From NCBI GenBank assembly GCA_944320405.1, contig CALUHI010000013.1, forward strand, positions 1 to 62,444: a stretch of 62,444 nt of DNA, given 5' to 3'. The notes under the pieces are model-generated. The model saw nothing but the letters and a program-made list of their open reading frames with translations. It was not told the DNA's origin and ran no database searches. Positions 15,912 through 24,485 of this stretch are shown here, piece after piece. Every line of letters starts with the position of its first letter. Within the stretch, counting starts at the first letter, position 1. The stretch is from an uncultured Eggerthellaceae bacterium (GTDB lineage: Bacteria; Actinomycetota; Coriobacteriia; Coriobacteriales; Eggerthellaceae). Position numbers and translations under genes: made by a program.

Positions 15912-17014
15912 TAGCCGTCAGCGCCGTCGTTGCCCTGGCCGGCTCCCTGGGTGCCGCTGTCGTCATCCTCGGGCTTGACCGCGACGTTGGCGATCACATG
16001 GCCCCAGACGTTCGGCAGAACCGGGATGAACAGGCCGCTGGCCTTAGTCCAAACCGCCACGGGGTCTTGCGCCGTCCACTGCGCGACGGTGACGAACTGC
16101 TGCTGGCGCAGGGCCGTCCACTGCCCCTGGGTCTCTTCCTCGGGGGTGACGCCCCACAGGCCGGAGCCGATGGAGCCGTCGTTCGCGATGGCGGTCATGA
16201 CGAATACGTTCTCAGGCCAGAACCTCGCCTGGTCGATCTTCACGCTGCCGTCGGTTTCCTTGCCGACGACGCCGTATCGATCCTCGTTGATCTGCAACGT
16301 GATGCCGACCTGCGACTGGAACAGGGCGTTGATCTGCTCAAGAGTGGGCAGGATGCCGGTTCCGGAAGCGCCGAAGATGGCCTTCTGAATCGCCGTGTTG
16401 GTCATGATCTTGGTCAGAACCGCCTCGGTGGTGATGCCCACATTGGGGCGCACGCCGTTGTCGAGGGCGATGAGCCTCCACTCGCGCAGGTCGCCGAGAA
16501 TGTCCGCGTTGGGATCGTCCCAGTAGGTCTCGACGCGGTTGGCGGAAGGCACGCCGTAGTCGATGGTCATCTTGACCTTGTTCTCGGCGATGGTCATCTT
16601 GCCCGTCGCGAGCACTTCCATCTTCGCCGCCTCGACGCGGGTCACGACGGATTCGGCGAGGCGGGCGACATCGTCGAAGACGTAACGCTTCACGCCGTCG
16701 ATCATCATTCCGCGTGTGATCTGGCGCAGGGATTCGGTCTGGTTGATCTTCTCCTTGATCAGCAGCTTCTCGTGCTCGACCTTGTCCATGGGGATGCGGG
16801 TCGCGATGTGCGCCTCGGTGTCGAACGCATGCACCATGGCCATCATGGGCAGGTTGCCGTTCTTGCAAAGGCGCATGTATTCCACGTCGATGTACTGGGT
16901 CTTCACGTCGGGGAAGAGCCTGGAACCCATGTAGTTGCGCGAAACCTGGAAATTCTGGGAGAAGTCGAGCAGGTCTCGCTCTTCCACGAGGCCGCTGTAG
17001 GTCTGCATAGGCAT
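15911..17014 (-). CDS. Major capsid protein, lambda gpE family
   Basis: 367 residues. SRLFPDVKTQYIDVEYM near the N-terminus, the RGMMIDGVKRYVFDD segment and FWPENVFVMTAI near the C-terminus fit the gpE-type major capsid family (HK97 fold). A 20-residue Gly/Asp tail ends the protein. AAGGAGGTAACGAC precedes the ATG, a strong site fitting the most abundant virion protein. It follows a scaffold gene and a small decoration-like gene. Confidence 0.92.
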   Translation of the reverse strand: MPMQTYSGLVEERDLLDFSQNFQVSRNYMGSRLFPDVKTQYIDVEYMRLCKNGNLPMMAMVHAFDTEAHIATRIPMDKVEHEKLLIKEKINQTESLRQITRGMMIDGVKRYVFDDVARLAESVVTRVEAAKMEVLATGKMTIAENKVKMTIDYGVPSANRVETYWDDPNADILGDLREWRLIALDNGVRPNVGITTEAVLTKIMTNTAIQKAIFGASGTGILPTLEQINALFQSQVGITLQINEDRYGVVGKETDGSVKIDQARFWPENVFVMTAIANDGSIGSGLWGVTPEEETQGQWTALRQQQFVTVAQWTAQDPVAVWTKASGLFIPVLPNVWGHVIANVAVKPEDDDSGTQGAGQGNDGADG

Positions 17015-17026
17015 GTCGTTACCTCC

Positions 17027-17350
17027 TTACACCAGCTTGATGCCGAGCGCGTCGAGGTTCGTCTTCTTTGCGGTCACGTCCGAGCCGACGCGGTCGGCGC
17101 GGATGCGGCCCTGCACGACGATTGCCACGGGGCGCTCCGTATAGTCGGTCATGTCGTAGTCGTTCAGGAAAATTCCCAGATCGTTCGAATCGTCGGGGTT
17201 GGTGTAGAGCGTGCCCGCCTTGATGATCTTGCGGTCGCCCACGGTCGCAGCCATGCTGTTCTTCGCCGTCCTGGTCTTGACGACAAGGCCCACCTCGGAT
17301 TCGAGGATATTCGGGGTCTCGCCGTAGGAAGTCAGCTTGTTATACGGCAT
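17027..17350 (-). CDS. Probable head decoration protein
   Basis: 107 residues, beta-rich (VGLVVKTRTAKNSM, RKIIKAGTLYTNPDD, RPVAIVVQGRIRADRV). Small proteins between scaffold and gpE-type capsid genes commonly stabilise the capsid shell in the manner of gpD. It overlaps the scaffold gene by 11 bases. No specific family motif confirmed. Confidence 0.6.
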   Translation of the reverse strand: MPYNKLTSYGETPNILESEVGLVVKTRTAKNSMAATVGDRKIIKAGTLYTNPDDSNDLGIFLNDYDMTDYTERPVAIVVQGRIRADRVGSDVTAKKTNLDALGIKLV

Positions 17351-17933
17351 TCTTCTTACCTCCGTTCATCTTCTCGCTGTAGTTCTTCGCGTAGGTCGCT
17401 CCGAAGGACGTTTCTCCCGGCTTCTTCTCGGCAGGGGGCGGGGTGCGCTTGAGCGCGTCCTGAACCGCCTTGTTCAGGGCCTCGGGCCACAGCTTCTTGA
17501 TGCTTTCCAGCGCCTCGTTCGTCTTCTCAGCCTCGGGGCTAACGAAGATCGAAAGCAGCTCGTCGCCGAGCGAGATTCCCGCTTCGGAAAGCTCCTTGCG
17601 GGCAACCGCCATCTGCTTGGAAAGGTTCTGCTCGGACTTCAGGGCGTCGTTTTCCTCCTTCAGCTTCTTGGCCTCGTACTGGGCCTTCTGAAGCTCGGTC
17701 ATGCCCTTCAGCCGCTCGGCTTCGTCTTCCTCGCTCTTGGCATCCTTCTCGGCCTGCTCGCGCGCCGCCTTCTCGATCTTCGCCCGCTCGCGTGCAAGGC
17801 GCTTCTCGACGATGGCGTTCACCTCTTCGTCGGTGTAGGTCTTCGGGGTTTCCTTGTCCTCGCCACCGGCGGGAGGGTTCTGCTGCTCCTGTTGCTCTTC
17901 CTGCTGCTCGTTGCCGTTCTTCTCGTCTTCCAT
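17340..17933 (-). CDS. Scaffolding protein (DUF4355 family)
   Basis: 197 residues: Gln/Glu-rich N-terminus, a long charged coiled coil (EVNAIVEKRLARERAKIEK and on) and a C-terminal part with SFGATYAKN, the DUF4355 minor-structural/scaffold pattern. It directs procapsid assembly and is absent from mature heads. The ATG at 17933 is five bases after GGAGG and is preferred over the ATG four codons upstream. Confidence 0.85.
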   Translation of the reverse strand: MEDEKNGNEQQEEQQEQQNPPAGGEDKETPKTYTDEEVNAIVEKRLARERAKIEKAAREQAEKDAKSEEDEAERLKGMTELQKAQYEAKKLKEENDALKSEQNLSKQMAVARKELSEAGISLGDELLSIFVSPEAEKTNEALESIKKLWPEALNKAVQDALKRTPPPAEKKPGETSFGATYAKNYSEKMNGGKKNAV

Positions 17934-18045
17934 CGATACCTCCATAAGTTTTTCCGTGTCTCATGCCTGCACGATCCGTAGCTTTTAAAGCGTTCCACGC
18001 CTGCGCTCGACCATGGCTTTTAACGTCTTCAATGCTCGGACGCAT

Positions 18046-18069
18046 GAAAAAAGCCCCTGATCGGGGCTT
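18046..18069 (-). terminator. Terminator-like hairpin upstream of the scaffold gene
   Basis: On the minus strand AAGCCCC/GGGGCTT is followed by TTTTTT. It lies in the 150-base gap between the metalloprotease-like gene and the scaffold gene. Confidence 0.8.
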
Positions 18070-18082
18070 GATTCCTGTTGGG

Positions 18083-18463
18083 CTATTGCTCTTTCTCGAT
18101 CTTCCGCTTCTTCCACCTGAAATGCTCGCTGACGAGGTACTGTGTGATGTTCTCGACCATGTAGGCGATCTCTTCCTCGCCCGGTTCCTCTTCGCCGATC
18201 ATGGCGAAGTAGAAAAGCGCGGCGTGGACTGCCTCATGCGCGAGCAGGGCCGCGTCCTGCGCTGCTGTGTGGTCGATGTTCGGCGTCATGTAGACGATGA
18301 TCGCGCCCTCGCCGTCTATGAAGGTCGTCTCGGCATCCGCCCTCTCTCCTGCGGCCTCGTATTCGGGATCGTGCATTATGACGACCTTCCGGTACTTCTT
18401 GAGCGAATGCGTGAGCCTTATGCGAAGCTCGGGCAGGATCGGCTCAACCACGTCGAACCTCAT
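18083..18463 (-). CDS. Small HEXXH metalloprotease-like protein in the head operon
   Basis: 126 residues. AHEAVHAALFYF contains an HEAVH motif (HEXXH, zinc ligands and catalytic Glu), with a downstream acidic helix (EEEPGEEEIAYMVENITQYL) that could supply the third ligand. It is not a known prohead-protease type: those of this capsid class are serine or ClpP-like. It could process a head protein or be a structural relic. ATGA overlap with the thioredoxin-like gene upstream. Confidence 0.6.
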   Translation of the reverse strand: MRFDVVEPILPELRIRLTHSLKKYRKVVIMHDPEYEAAGERADAETTFIDGEGAIIVYMTPNIDHTAAQDAALLAHEAVHAALFYFAMIGEEEPGEEEIAYMVENITQYLVSEHFRWKKRKIEKEQ

Positions 18464-18756
18464 CCGCGCACCTCTTCGAGCGTCAGCACCTCGCCGTCGT
18501 AGTTGACGATGGCCTCGATCTCTTCAGCCGAAAGCTCGCCCGCGAAGCGGAATTCCTCGACCCCGTCCTTCTCGACGACGAACAGCGGCACGCGGTTAAC
18601 GCGCTTGCGGTTGTCAAGCTCGCCGATCTTCGCGTCGTAGTTCTCATGGATGCTCACATGGCCGGGGTACTTCTCGACCAAAGGCGCGACGATCTCGCGC
18701 TTGATCCGCTGGCACTGGTTGCAGTAGCTTGCGGAGATGTAGAAAACGTCTCTCAC
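18460..18756 (-). CDS. Thioredoxin/glutaredoxin-like protein
   Basis: 98 residues from a GTG that shares bases with the stop codon of the minor head gene (GTGA). It opens with a beta strand and a CNQC redox motif (FYISASYCNQCQRIKREIV) and has a cis-Pro loop in VNRVPLFVV, the thioredoxin fold. It is embedded in the capsid operon. It could control disulphides of virion proteins, several of which are Cys-containing, or serve as a redox factor in the infected cell. Confidence 0.75.
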   Translation of the reverse strand: MRDVFYISASYCNQCQRIKREIVAPLVEKYPGHVSIHENYDAKIGELDNRKRVNRVPLFVVEKDGVEEFRFAGELSAEEIEAIVNYDGEVLTLEEVRG

Positions 18757-19736
18757 GCTCTCCCCTTTCTCGTGGCGGAATCGCCGCCCCTTGCCTCGAC
18801 GTACGCATCGATCCATGCGTCCCAGTCGGAAACCTCTACCGTGTACGAGCACCGGCACCACGGATGCATCGGCGGGAAGTTCGTTCCCGGCTTCCGCTCG
18901 GAAAAACGCACCGGGTTGGCCTTCTGCGCCTTTTGCAGCTCCTTGCAAACCTGGCACGCCTTGGAATCGGCGCACGATATCGCGTAGTACTCGAAATCCC
19001 GCTCATGAACCTGGGCTTGCGCCTCGTTGAACACGAATGTCCCCTCGGTGAAGATCAGGCGGCGGATATCGCGCAGCGACACGTTCTCGAAACGCTCGGA
19101 AAGTGCTTTCACGCACTTGTCGTACGCGACGCCCCTCGCTATCAGCTTCCCGAAATCGTCGTTCAGGTACTCGGCGAGCTTCAGGCGGTTCTCCCATATC
19201 CGTTCGGAGAAGCCGCTCTCATGCGCCCATGCCGCGCCTACCGTGGCGCTCACCACTTGGGCGTTAACGTTGTAGAACTGGCTTCCGAAACCCATCTGGT
19301 CGGCTGCAAGGTCGGCGGCGAGACGCGCCTGCTCTTCGAGGTGCCTCGCGACCTCTTCCTGCTCCATAGCGCCGATCTCAAGCTGCTGCATGATCATAGA
19401 GACGCGCACGCCTTCCAGCTCGTTCAGCTTGTAGATGCTCTCTCGCACTGGCATCAGGTGAGCGTACTGCGGGTACTTCTCGGCGAACTTGTCCATCCGC
19501 TCGATAAGCAAGCGCCTGTCGTCGTCGCTCAGGTTCGCGAGCAGTCGGCGGTACTCGATGACGTTGTCCTCGCCGTACCGCTGGTAGTAGGCGGCTATCT
19601 CGCGCTCAAGCTTCGCCGATTCGTCGGCGTAGACCTTCGCCAGCTTGCGGATCAGTTCGTCTTCCGACTTCTCCATCTGCGCCAGCAGGTCGTCGCGCCG
19701 CTTCTGCCAGTACTCGGCGTCCGACGGGCTATGCAT
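18753..19736 (-). CDS. Minor head protein, Mu F/SPP1 gp7 family
   Basis: 327 residues. An N-terminal helical part precedes the Mu F-like domain with the diagnostic C-terminal motif PMHPWCRC, plus SCADSKACQVC. These proteins bind the portal and are packaged in small numbers; some carry ejection functions. It overlaps the SH3/HeH gene by eight bases. Confidence 0.88.
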   Translation of the reverse strand: MHSPSDAEYWQKRRDDLLAQMEKSEDELIRKLAKVYADESAKLEREIAAYYQRYGEDNVIEYRRLLANLSDDDRRLLIERMDKFAEKYPQYAHLMPVRESIYKLNELEGVRVSMIMQQLEIGAMEQEEVARHLEEQARLAADLAADQMGFGSQFYNVNAQVVSATVGAAWAHESGFSERIWENRLKLAEYLNDDFGKLIARGVAYDKCVKALSERFENVSLRDIRRLIFTEGTFVFNEAQAQVHERDFEYYAISCADSKACQVCKELQKAQKANPVRFSERKPGTNFPPMHPWCRCSYTVEVSDWDAWIDAYVEARGGDSATRKGRA

Positions 19737-20073
19737 TGAGGATCGCTTCGATGATCTCGCGCTTCTTCATGGTCGATGTGACCGTGACGCCGCTGTCGGC
19801 GGCGAGCTGCTTCAGCTCAGGCACCTTCATCTTGTAAAGCTCGCAATCCTCGTCGGGTGCCTCGCCGTCATCGTCGGCTTCGTCGGTTTCGACCTCGTCG
19901 GGAACGATCTCGACGAAAGCGGCGTTCACGTAGCCGCCTTCGACCCTGTACCAGTCCACGGCCTCGACCTCGAAAGGCACGTTCGGCTCCATGAGGCCGA
20001 CGACCTCGGCGCTCTTATCGGGCGTCTTCCTGACGTTCAGGCCCTTCGTCCCCCTCGTGTAGATCGCCTTCAT
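19729..20073 (-). CDS. SH3-like plus HeH/SAP-like small protein
   Basis: 114 residues: residues 1-60 form a bacterial SH3-like barrel (GLNVRKTPDKSAEVVG), an acidic linker follows (ETDEADDDGEAPDED), and the last 35 residues look like a HeH/Rho-N/SAP-type helix-extended-loop-helix (MKVPELKQLAADSGV, then KKREIIEAIL). It overlaps the portal C-terminus by 59 bases in another frame, unusually deep. Role unknown; perhaps a head-tail accessory that contacts DNA or peptidoglycan. Confidence 0.65.
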   Translation of the reverse strand: MKAIYTRGTKGLNVRKTPDKSAEVVGLMEPNVPFEVEAVDWYRVEGGYVNAAFVEIVPDEVETDEADDDGEAPDEDCELYKMKVPELKQLAADSGVTVTSTMKKREIIEAILNA

Positions 20074-21460
20074 CTTGCTTTTCCTCCGTTCTGTTTGTCG
20101 GGTAGCCGCCGGACAGGGATTCGGCCCTGCTCTGGCGCTCGCTTTCCTTGCGCTCGATCTCGTCTTCCTCGTTCTCGACGCAAGACAGGATCGAGAGCTG
20201 CGTTTCCTCGGAGACGATGCCGGACAGCTGCCCCGCGATGCGGGCTTCGCTTTCGAGGTCTTCGGGCATGTTGCGGTGCATGACCACCTCGACCTGCTGC
20301 CAATCGTCCCCGGAGAAAGGCTTGTTCGGGTAGCTCGCCAAAAGGCGCAGGCGGCGCTTCACGGCGGCTTTGAACTTCAGCTCCTTCTTCCGCGCAAGGT
20401 TGTTCATGGGCATGAGCCTGATCTTCAGCGCGATGCCGGACGCGGTCGAAAACGCGTCGTCGGTTATGTCGGGAACCATCGCCATTTTGAAGATGAGGAC
20501 TTCCAATCGGTTGATGAGGTTCTCCTGCGTGGCGTCGGCGCTCGGCTTCGCCATGAACACGCAGTCGATGCCGTCCGTGCCGTCGCCGTAAAGGTTGATG
20601 AGGCGGTAGTCGCGAAGGTCTTTCTTGTGCTCTTCGGTGAGCTCGACGCCCTTCACGAACATGTATGCGTCCGCGAAGTAATCGACGTCGTTCGCCTTTT
20701 CCGACAGCGCCTTGTTGTACGCCTCGATCAGGTTCAGGACGCCCTCGAAAAGGCCCCTGCTGGTGCGGTTCTGCCGGTACTCGATGGCTGGCACGTCATG
20801 GAAGAAATGCTCTTCCACGTCGGTTTCCGCCATGTCGCCGCCCTCGTCGGAAAACCTCGTGACGTAGTTGGCGTCAGAGTACGATCCGCCGATGTTGGCT
20901 TCGTCGTCGTAGTAGTAGCGGACGAAGTACATCGGGCGGTGCAGAACCGTGTCGTCGTAGACCATGAATGCCGACATGGGCGAGAGCGGCACGCTTCGCG
21001 GCATGCCCTCGTCGTCCTGGTACATCATCTCGAAGCAATGCCCGTAGATGCTGCACATCTCGGAAAGGTCGCTGTCAACCTCTTCCTGCGAGTTGCGCTC
21101 CGCGTACTCTTTCAGGTACTCGGCTTTCGCATTGTCCTTGATCCTGATATCGACCGGCACGCCGATGAAGTAGCCCTCGAAGGTCTGCGTCATGTTGAAG
21201 GCCATGTCTGCGGCGAGCCTGTTGTCCGGCCTGTAGTCGGGCTTCCGGTGCTTCTGGTCGCCGAATATGAGGTACTTGGTGTCGTAGGCCGCTTCCAGCC
21301 TGCGGTAGCGCGGTACGCGGGTCTGCTCGTGCTCTTGGATGAGGTTGGTGAGCAGATCGGGCGTCATCTGCGTGCCGACCGGCAGCTTGAAGTCGTCCGA
21401 AACCGGGTCGAACTGCAATTGGTCGTGGTAGAACGACCTGTATTCGTTGTTCTGCGGCAA
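20015..21460 (-). CDS. Portal protein (SPP1 gp6-like)
   Basis: 481 residues. The sequence FEGYFIGVPVDIRIKD, CSIYGHCFEMMYQDDEG and SGIALKIRLMPMNNLARKK match the SPP1 gp6-like portal family. It forms the dodecameric DNA channel at one capsid vertex. The start is a TTG at 21460, nine bases after GGAGG, immediately after the terminase stop. The C-terminal 60 residues are Glu/Arg-rich. Confidence 0.92.
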   Translation of the reverse strand: MPQNNEYRSFYHDQLQFDPVSDDFKLPVGTQMTPDLLTNLIQEHEQTRVPRYRRLEAAYDTKYLIFGDQKHRKPDYRPDNRLAADMAFNMTQTFEGYFIGVPVDIRIKDNAKAEYLKEYAERNSQEEVDSDLSEMCSIYGHCFEMMYQDDEGMPRSVPLSPMSAFMVYDDTVLHRPMYFVRYYYDDEANIGGSYSDANYVTRFSDEGGDMAETDVEEHFFHDVPAIEYRQNRTSRGLFEGVLNLIEAYNKALSEKANDVDYFADAYMFVKGVELTEEHKKDLRDYRLINLYGDGTDGIDCVFMAKPSADATQENLINRLEVLIFKMAMVPDITDDAFSTASGIALKIRLMPMNNLARKKELKFKAAVKRRLRLLASYPNKPFSGDDWQQVEVVMHRNMPEDLESEARIAGQLSGIVSEETQLSILSCVENEEDEIERKESERQSRAESLSGGYPTNRTEEKQDEGDLHEGDEGPERQEDAR

Positions 21461-21461
21461 T

Positions 21462-22742
21462 TTAGTATCCCTCCTTCCATGCCTTCATCTGCGGCCTCCT
21501 GTCGAACTGCCTGACCGCGCTCGCGAGCGAATCGGGCATGTCGTCGTGCGCCGCGTTCTCGTTGTAGTCGAGCACCTGGTTCACGGCTTCCGCGTCGAGC
21601 GGGTACTTGTCGCAGTCGAGCAAGCGGACGCTCGCCCATTGCGATTTGAGGTGCGTCGATATCTTTATGAACTTGTTGGTGTTCTCGGAGTAGCCGCGCG
21701 AGGGATGGCCCTTCTTGCGAATCTCCTTCCGCAGGTAGCCCTTGTCGGCGTTCTCTTCGCAGTAGATAGTGCCGATCCTCAGCTCCCTGCACAGCCGGAT
21801 GATCTCCGGCAGGCAGTCGTCAACGTGCTTCTGCCACAGGCGCACATAGCAGTAGAAGATTCCGTCGCGCTTCATGACCGCCGTGAAAGCGGTGCCGTCC
21901 TGGCCTCCGTACGCCGCGTCGATGTGACCGATGCCGTCGCGCAGCATCTTGGGATCGTCGAAATAGGCCGGTTCGGTGAACATGGCCTCTTCGTCCGCGA
22001 TGTGCTTCAGCTTGTAGTTGGCGGCGAAAAGCGAAACGCTCATCGACTTCTCGATGGTCGCCAGCTCGTCGCGGCTTATGAGGCCGGTGCTGTAGCAGTC
22101 GTACCGGACTATGTTGGGCATCAGCGTGAAAGCGTCGTCCTTGTGCCATGGCGTGCCGGTGTTGAAGATTCGGCCGCCTCGGTTGCGGATGTTCTGAAGC
22201 TCCATGTAGATGAGCTTGATCCGCTCGCGCTCCGCAGCGGAAACGCGGTCTTTGATGTTGATGATGTCGTCGGTGAATATCCTGTCGGCGTGCTTGCCTG
22301 TCAGCGATGCGCCGCTGCCCAAGCCGAGAAGCTGGGAAGCTCCGGAGACGCCACGGATCAGGTTCGTGCTCACCTCGCTGTTGGTGTCCTTGACCAGCTC
22401 GAAATCGACGCCGTACAGCCTCTTCGCCAGCGAGCGGAAGAAAGCAGAGCGCAGGACGTTTGCGGTTGCCTTCATGACCTCCGCGACGTCGGTGTCGGTC
22501 TTGCGCATGAATATCGTTCGCTCCGCAGGGAAAAGGATAAGGATGTAGGCGAGCGCGATGCTGATGCAGGTCGTCTTGAACGATCCGCGATGCGCTTGCA
22601 GGGTCTCGTCGCCTTCGCCGAAGACCATGTCGCGAATCCACATGTTGTGAAGGTCGGTCAGCTTGTCGTAGCCGATCTTGACGGCTATGTCGGCGGGGCA
22701 GTCGTAGATAAGGGCGACGATGTCCTCGCGGTCATTCGCCAT
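21462..22742 (-). CDS. Terminase large subunit
   Basis: 426 residues. The ATPase half has an unusual Walker A (HRGSFKTT, residues 51-58) and a Walker B region in RIFTDDI (about 154-160), then an NTGTPWH coupling motif near 194. The RNase-H-like nuclease half shows HIDAAYGGQD with Asp275, CEENADKG, and DDMPDSLASA near the C-terminus. It packages DNA into procapsids. It overlaps the putative small subunit by 11 bases. Confidence 0.95.
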   Translation of the reverse strand: MANDREDIVALIYDCPADIAVKIGYDKLTDLHNMWIRDMVFGEGDETLQAHRGSFKTTCISIALAYILILFPAERTIFMRKTDTDVAEVMKATANVLRSAFFRSLAKRLYGVDFELVKDTNSEVSTNLIRGVSGASQLLGLGSGASLTGKHADRIFTDDIINIKDRVSAAERERIKLIYMELQNIRNRGGRIFNTGTPWHKDDAFTLMPNIVRYDCYSTGLISRDELATIEKSMSVSLFAANYKLKHIADEEAMFTEPAYFDDPKMLRDGIGHIDAAYGGQDGTAFTAVMKRDGIFYCYVRLWQKHVDDCLPEIIRLCRELRIGTIYCEENADKGYLRKEIRKKGHPSRGYSENTNKFIKISTHLKSQWASVRLLDCDKYPLDAEAVNQVLDYNENAAHDDMPDSLASAVRQFDRRPQMKAWKEGY

Positions 22743-23139
22743 GCTCTTTCGCCTTTTTCGCCGCTATCATCGCGGAAATCTCTTCGGACGCCCGATCCAC
22801 ATCCGCGCCGATATCGACCTTCTCGACCGGTTTCTCTCCCGCCGTGTCCCTCAGGAAAGCGAGCGCGTTGTAGTCGCCTTTGAGCGCCCTGTTCGCGACG
22901 GAGAGAATAGCGGCCTCGCCCACGGTGAGATTAGCGCCCTTCGCCTCTGCGAAAGCCTCGATCTCGTCAAGCTCGCCGGTTTTGAGCGGCATGTATAGGA
23001 CTTCTTTGGCGATCTTCTTCAGTTCGGCCTTTCTTCTTCGGGCCTCGCCCGACGCCTTGCCGCCCTTAGCGCCCGCCGCCGCTGCTTCTTCTCTGCTTCG
23101 GCCTTTTTGGAAAGGTTTCAGGTTCGATAGGTTGCCCAT
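22732..23139 (-). CDS. Putative terminase small subunit
   Basis: 135 residues, basic and Ala/Lys/Gly-rich at the N-terminus (KPFQKGRSREE then AGAKGGKASGEARRRK), with a helical C-terminal half. Position immediately before the large terminase and a DNA-binding-like basic segment suggest the small subunit that recognises the packaging site, but no specific family motif confirms it. ATG 23139 is eight bases after AAGGGGG. It starts the leftward late operon. Confidence 0.65.
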   Translation of the reverse strand: MGNLSNLKPFQKGRSREEAAAAGAKGGKASGEARRRKAELKKIAKEVLYMPLKTGELDEIEAFAEAKGANLTVGEAAILSVANRALKGDYNALAFLRDTAGEKPVEKVDIGADVDRASEEISAMIAAKKAKEHGE

Positions 23140-23164
23140 GGCTGACACCCCCTTTCTTTCAGTG

Positions 23165-23193
23165 TTGCGTGCTATGCGTTTGCATAGTAGAAT
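23165..23193 (+). promoter_or_regulatory. Promoter with palindromic spacer before the ASCH gene
   Basis: TTGCGT, 17 bases, TAGAAT, about 40 bases before the ASCH start. The spacer contains CTATGC-GTTT-GCATAG, a perfect six-base inverted repeat that could be an operator. Predicted from sequence only. Confidence 0.45.
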
Positions 23194-23235
23194 GTTGGAG
23201 GGTAATGCCGTTTCTAACTGATAGGGGGCGATTGC

Positions 23236-23697
23236 TTGAAAGCGATCTCGCTGCTGCCCGAATGGGCGATGGCGGTCACTCTCGGCTTTAAGACCGTAGA
23301 GTGCCGCACCTGGTCTACCCCTCACAGGGGCGACCTGCTGATCTGCTCTAGCGCGAAGCCTGTAGCCGGTGCGATAGCCGGTCATGCGATGTGCGTCGCT
23401 AGGCTCGACCGAATAGAGCCGTTCGAAAGAAGGCACCTGCGTGCGTCGATGATGGGCGGCATGCCCGAGCGCGGCTCTTACGCCTGGCGGCTGTCTGACG
23501 TTCGCCTGATTGAGCCGTTCGCCGTGAAGGGCCGTCTGCATCTCTACGAGGTGCCTGACGATCTTGTGAAGCCGCTGTCATGCGGTGCCGCTGAAGGGCT
23601 TAGGCGCTACTACGAGCCGCTTGTGAAGTGGAGCGACCGGAGGAACAACGAAAAGGCCGTTCGCGAATGGTGGGAATGCGCCCTGGCTGGGCTTTAG
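23236..23697 (+). CDS. ASCH-domain protein
   Basis: 153 residues. Begins with the family pattern (ISLLPEWAMAVTLGFKTVECRTW, then HRGDLLICSSAKP), a PUA-like barrel that binds RNA or modified nucleosides, or hydrolyses N4-acetylcytidine in some members. TTG start (23236) preceded by GGGGG. It is the only rightward gene among the late genes and has its own promoter-like sequence, so it is probably an independently expressed cargo gene. Confidence 0.8.
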   Translation: MKAISLLPEWAMAVTLGFKTVECRTWSTPHRGDLLICSSAKPVAGAIAGHAMCVARLDRIEPFERRHLRASMMGGMPERGSYAWRLSDVRLIEPFAVKGRLHLYEVPDDLVKPLSCGAAEGLRRYYEPLVKWSDRRNNEKAVREWWECALAGL

Positions 23698-23741
23698 CCG
23701 GTGGAGCCGCCGGAACCCCTGGCGGTGAACGCCTTACACCC

Positions 23742-24485
23742 TTAGTGGGTCTGCTGCCCGGTGCCCTCGCGCCTCGACTTGGCTTGGGGGCTTTCCCTCC
23801 CGAGCCTTTCGAGCTGGTCGGGTGACACGTAATCTTCGTACACCGGTATCCCGATCCTTCGGTGGAACGCCTCGCGCTCCTGCTCGTCCCGAAAGACGAT
23901 GATCGTGTACCAGTTGATGCCGTTGCGCTCCTTCAGGTTCTTCGCGCCCTGCTCTCGCGCGTCCTTCACGGCTTGCAGGTCTGACTTGATCTCTTGGGCC
24001 TCCGGAACGTCGAAGAGCTTTGAGAAGCGGTCGTCGCCGTCGAACATGAGGTCTACGTCGAGGTCTGAGAAGCCCATGTCGTCGAATCCGAGGTCGTATT
24101 CCTCAGCCACGAACGCCAGCTTCTCGAAATCCCAGTCGCCCTGCATCGAGGGGTTGTTGAGCTGGATGTTGATCTCGACTTCCTCGCGCTCGTCAACGTC
24201 GATGACGGAAACGGTCAGATCGTAGTCGTTGCGCCTTTCGAGCGCGTCCAACTGCTCTAGTCGCTGATGGCCTCCGACGATGTTGCCCGTCCTTTTGTTG
24301 TAGACGATGGGCTGCACCAAGCCATGCTTGCGGATGCCTTCCTTCAGGCGCTTCCGCGCCCCTTTGTCGATGATGCGGGGATTGTAGGGCGCTCCGTTGA
24401 TGTCTTTGCGGTTGATGACCTCGGTGTCGAAAACCTGGTATTTCGACATGTTGCCGTTTGCATCCTGTTTTCTACCGTTCGCCAT
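23742..24485 (-). CDS. ParB/Srx-fold nuclease-like protein
   Basis: 247 residues. Residues 25-110 form a ParB N-terminal domain with NPRIIDKGARKRLKEGIRKHG and the GHQRLEQLDAL box (nucleotide-binding motif). The remainder is an acidic region and a C-terminal alpha/beta segment (NWYTIIVFRDEQEREAFHRR). Phage ParB-fold proteins act as CTP/ATP-using switches or nucleases. It overlaps by 14 bases the PAPS-reductase-like gene before it, a pairing common in phages near terminase. Confidence 0.85.
   Translation of the reverse strand: MANGRKQDANGNMSKYQVFDTEVINRKDINGAPYNPRIIDKGARKRLKEGIRKHGLVQPIVYNKRTGNIVGGHQRLEQLDALERRNDYDLTVSVIDVDEREEVEINIQLNNPSMQGDWDFEKLAFVAEEYDLGFDDMGFSDLDVDLMFDGDDRFSKLFDVPEAQEIKSDLQAVKDAREQGAKNLKERNGINWYTIIVFRDEQEREAFHRRIGIPVYEDYVSPDQLERLGRESPQAKSRREGTGQQTH

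Noticed and set aside
15998-17452. 484-residue plus-strand open frame opposite the major capsid gene
   Set aside because: It is antisense to a clearly recognisable gpE-type capsid gene, has an odd composition (very rich in Val, Gly, His and Leu), no ribosome site and no recognisable domain. High GC content makes long antisense frames common here.
20075-22883. Two 480-residue plus-strand frames opposite portal and terminase
   Set aside because: Same reasons: antisense to well-supported packaging genes and lacking starts with ribosome sites.
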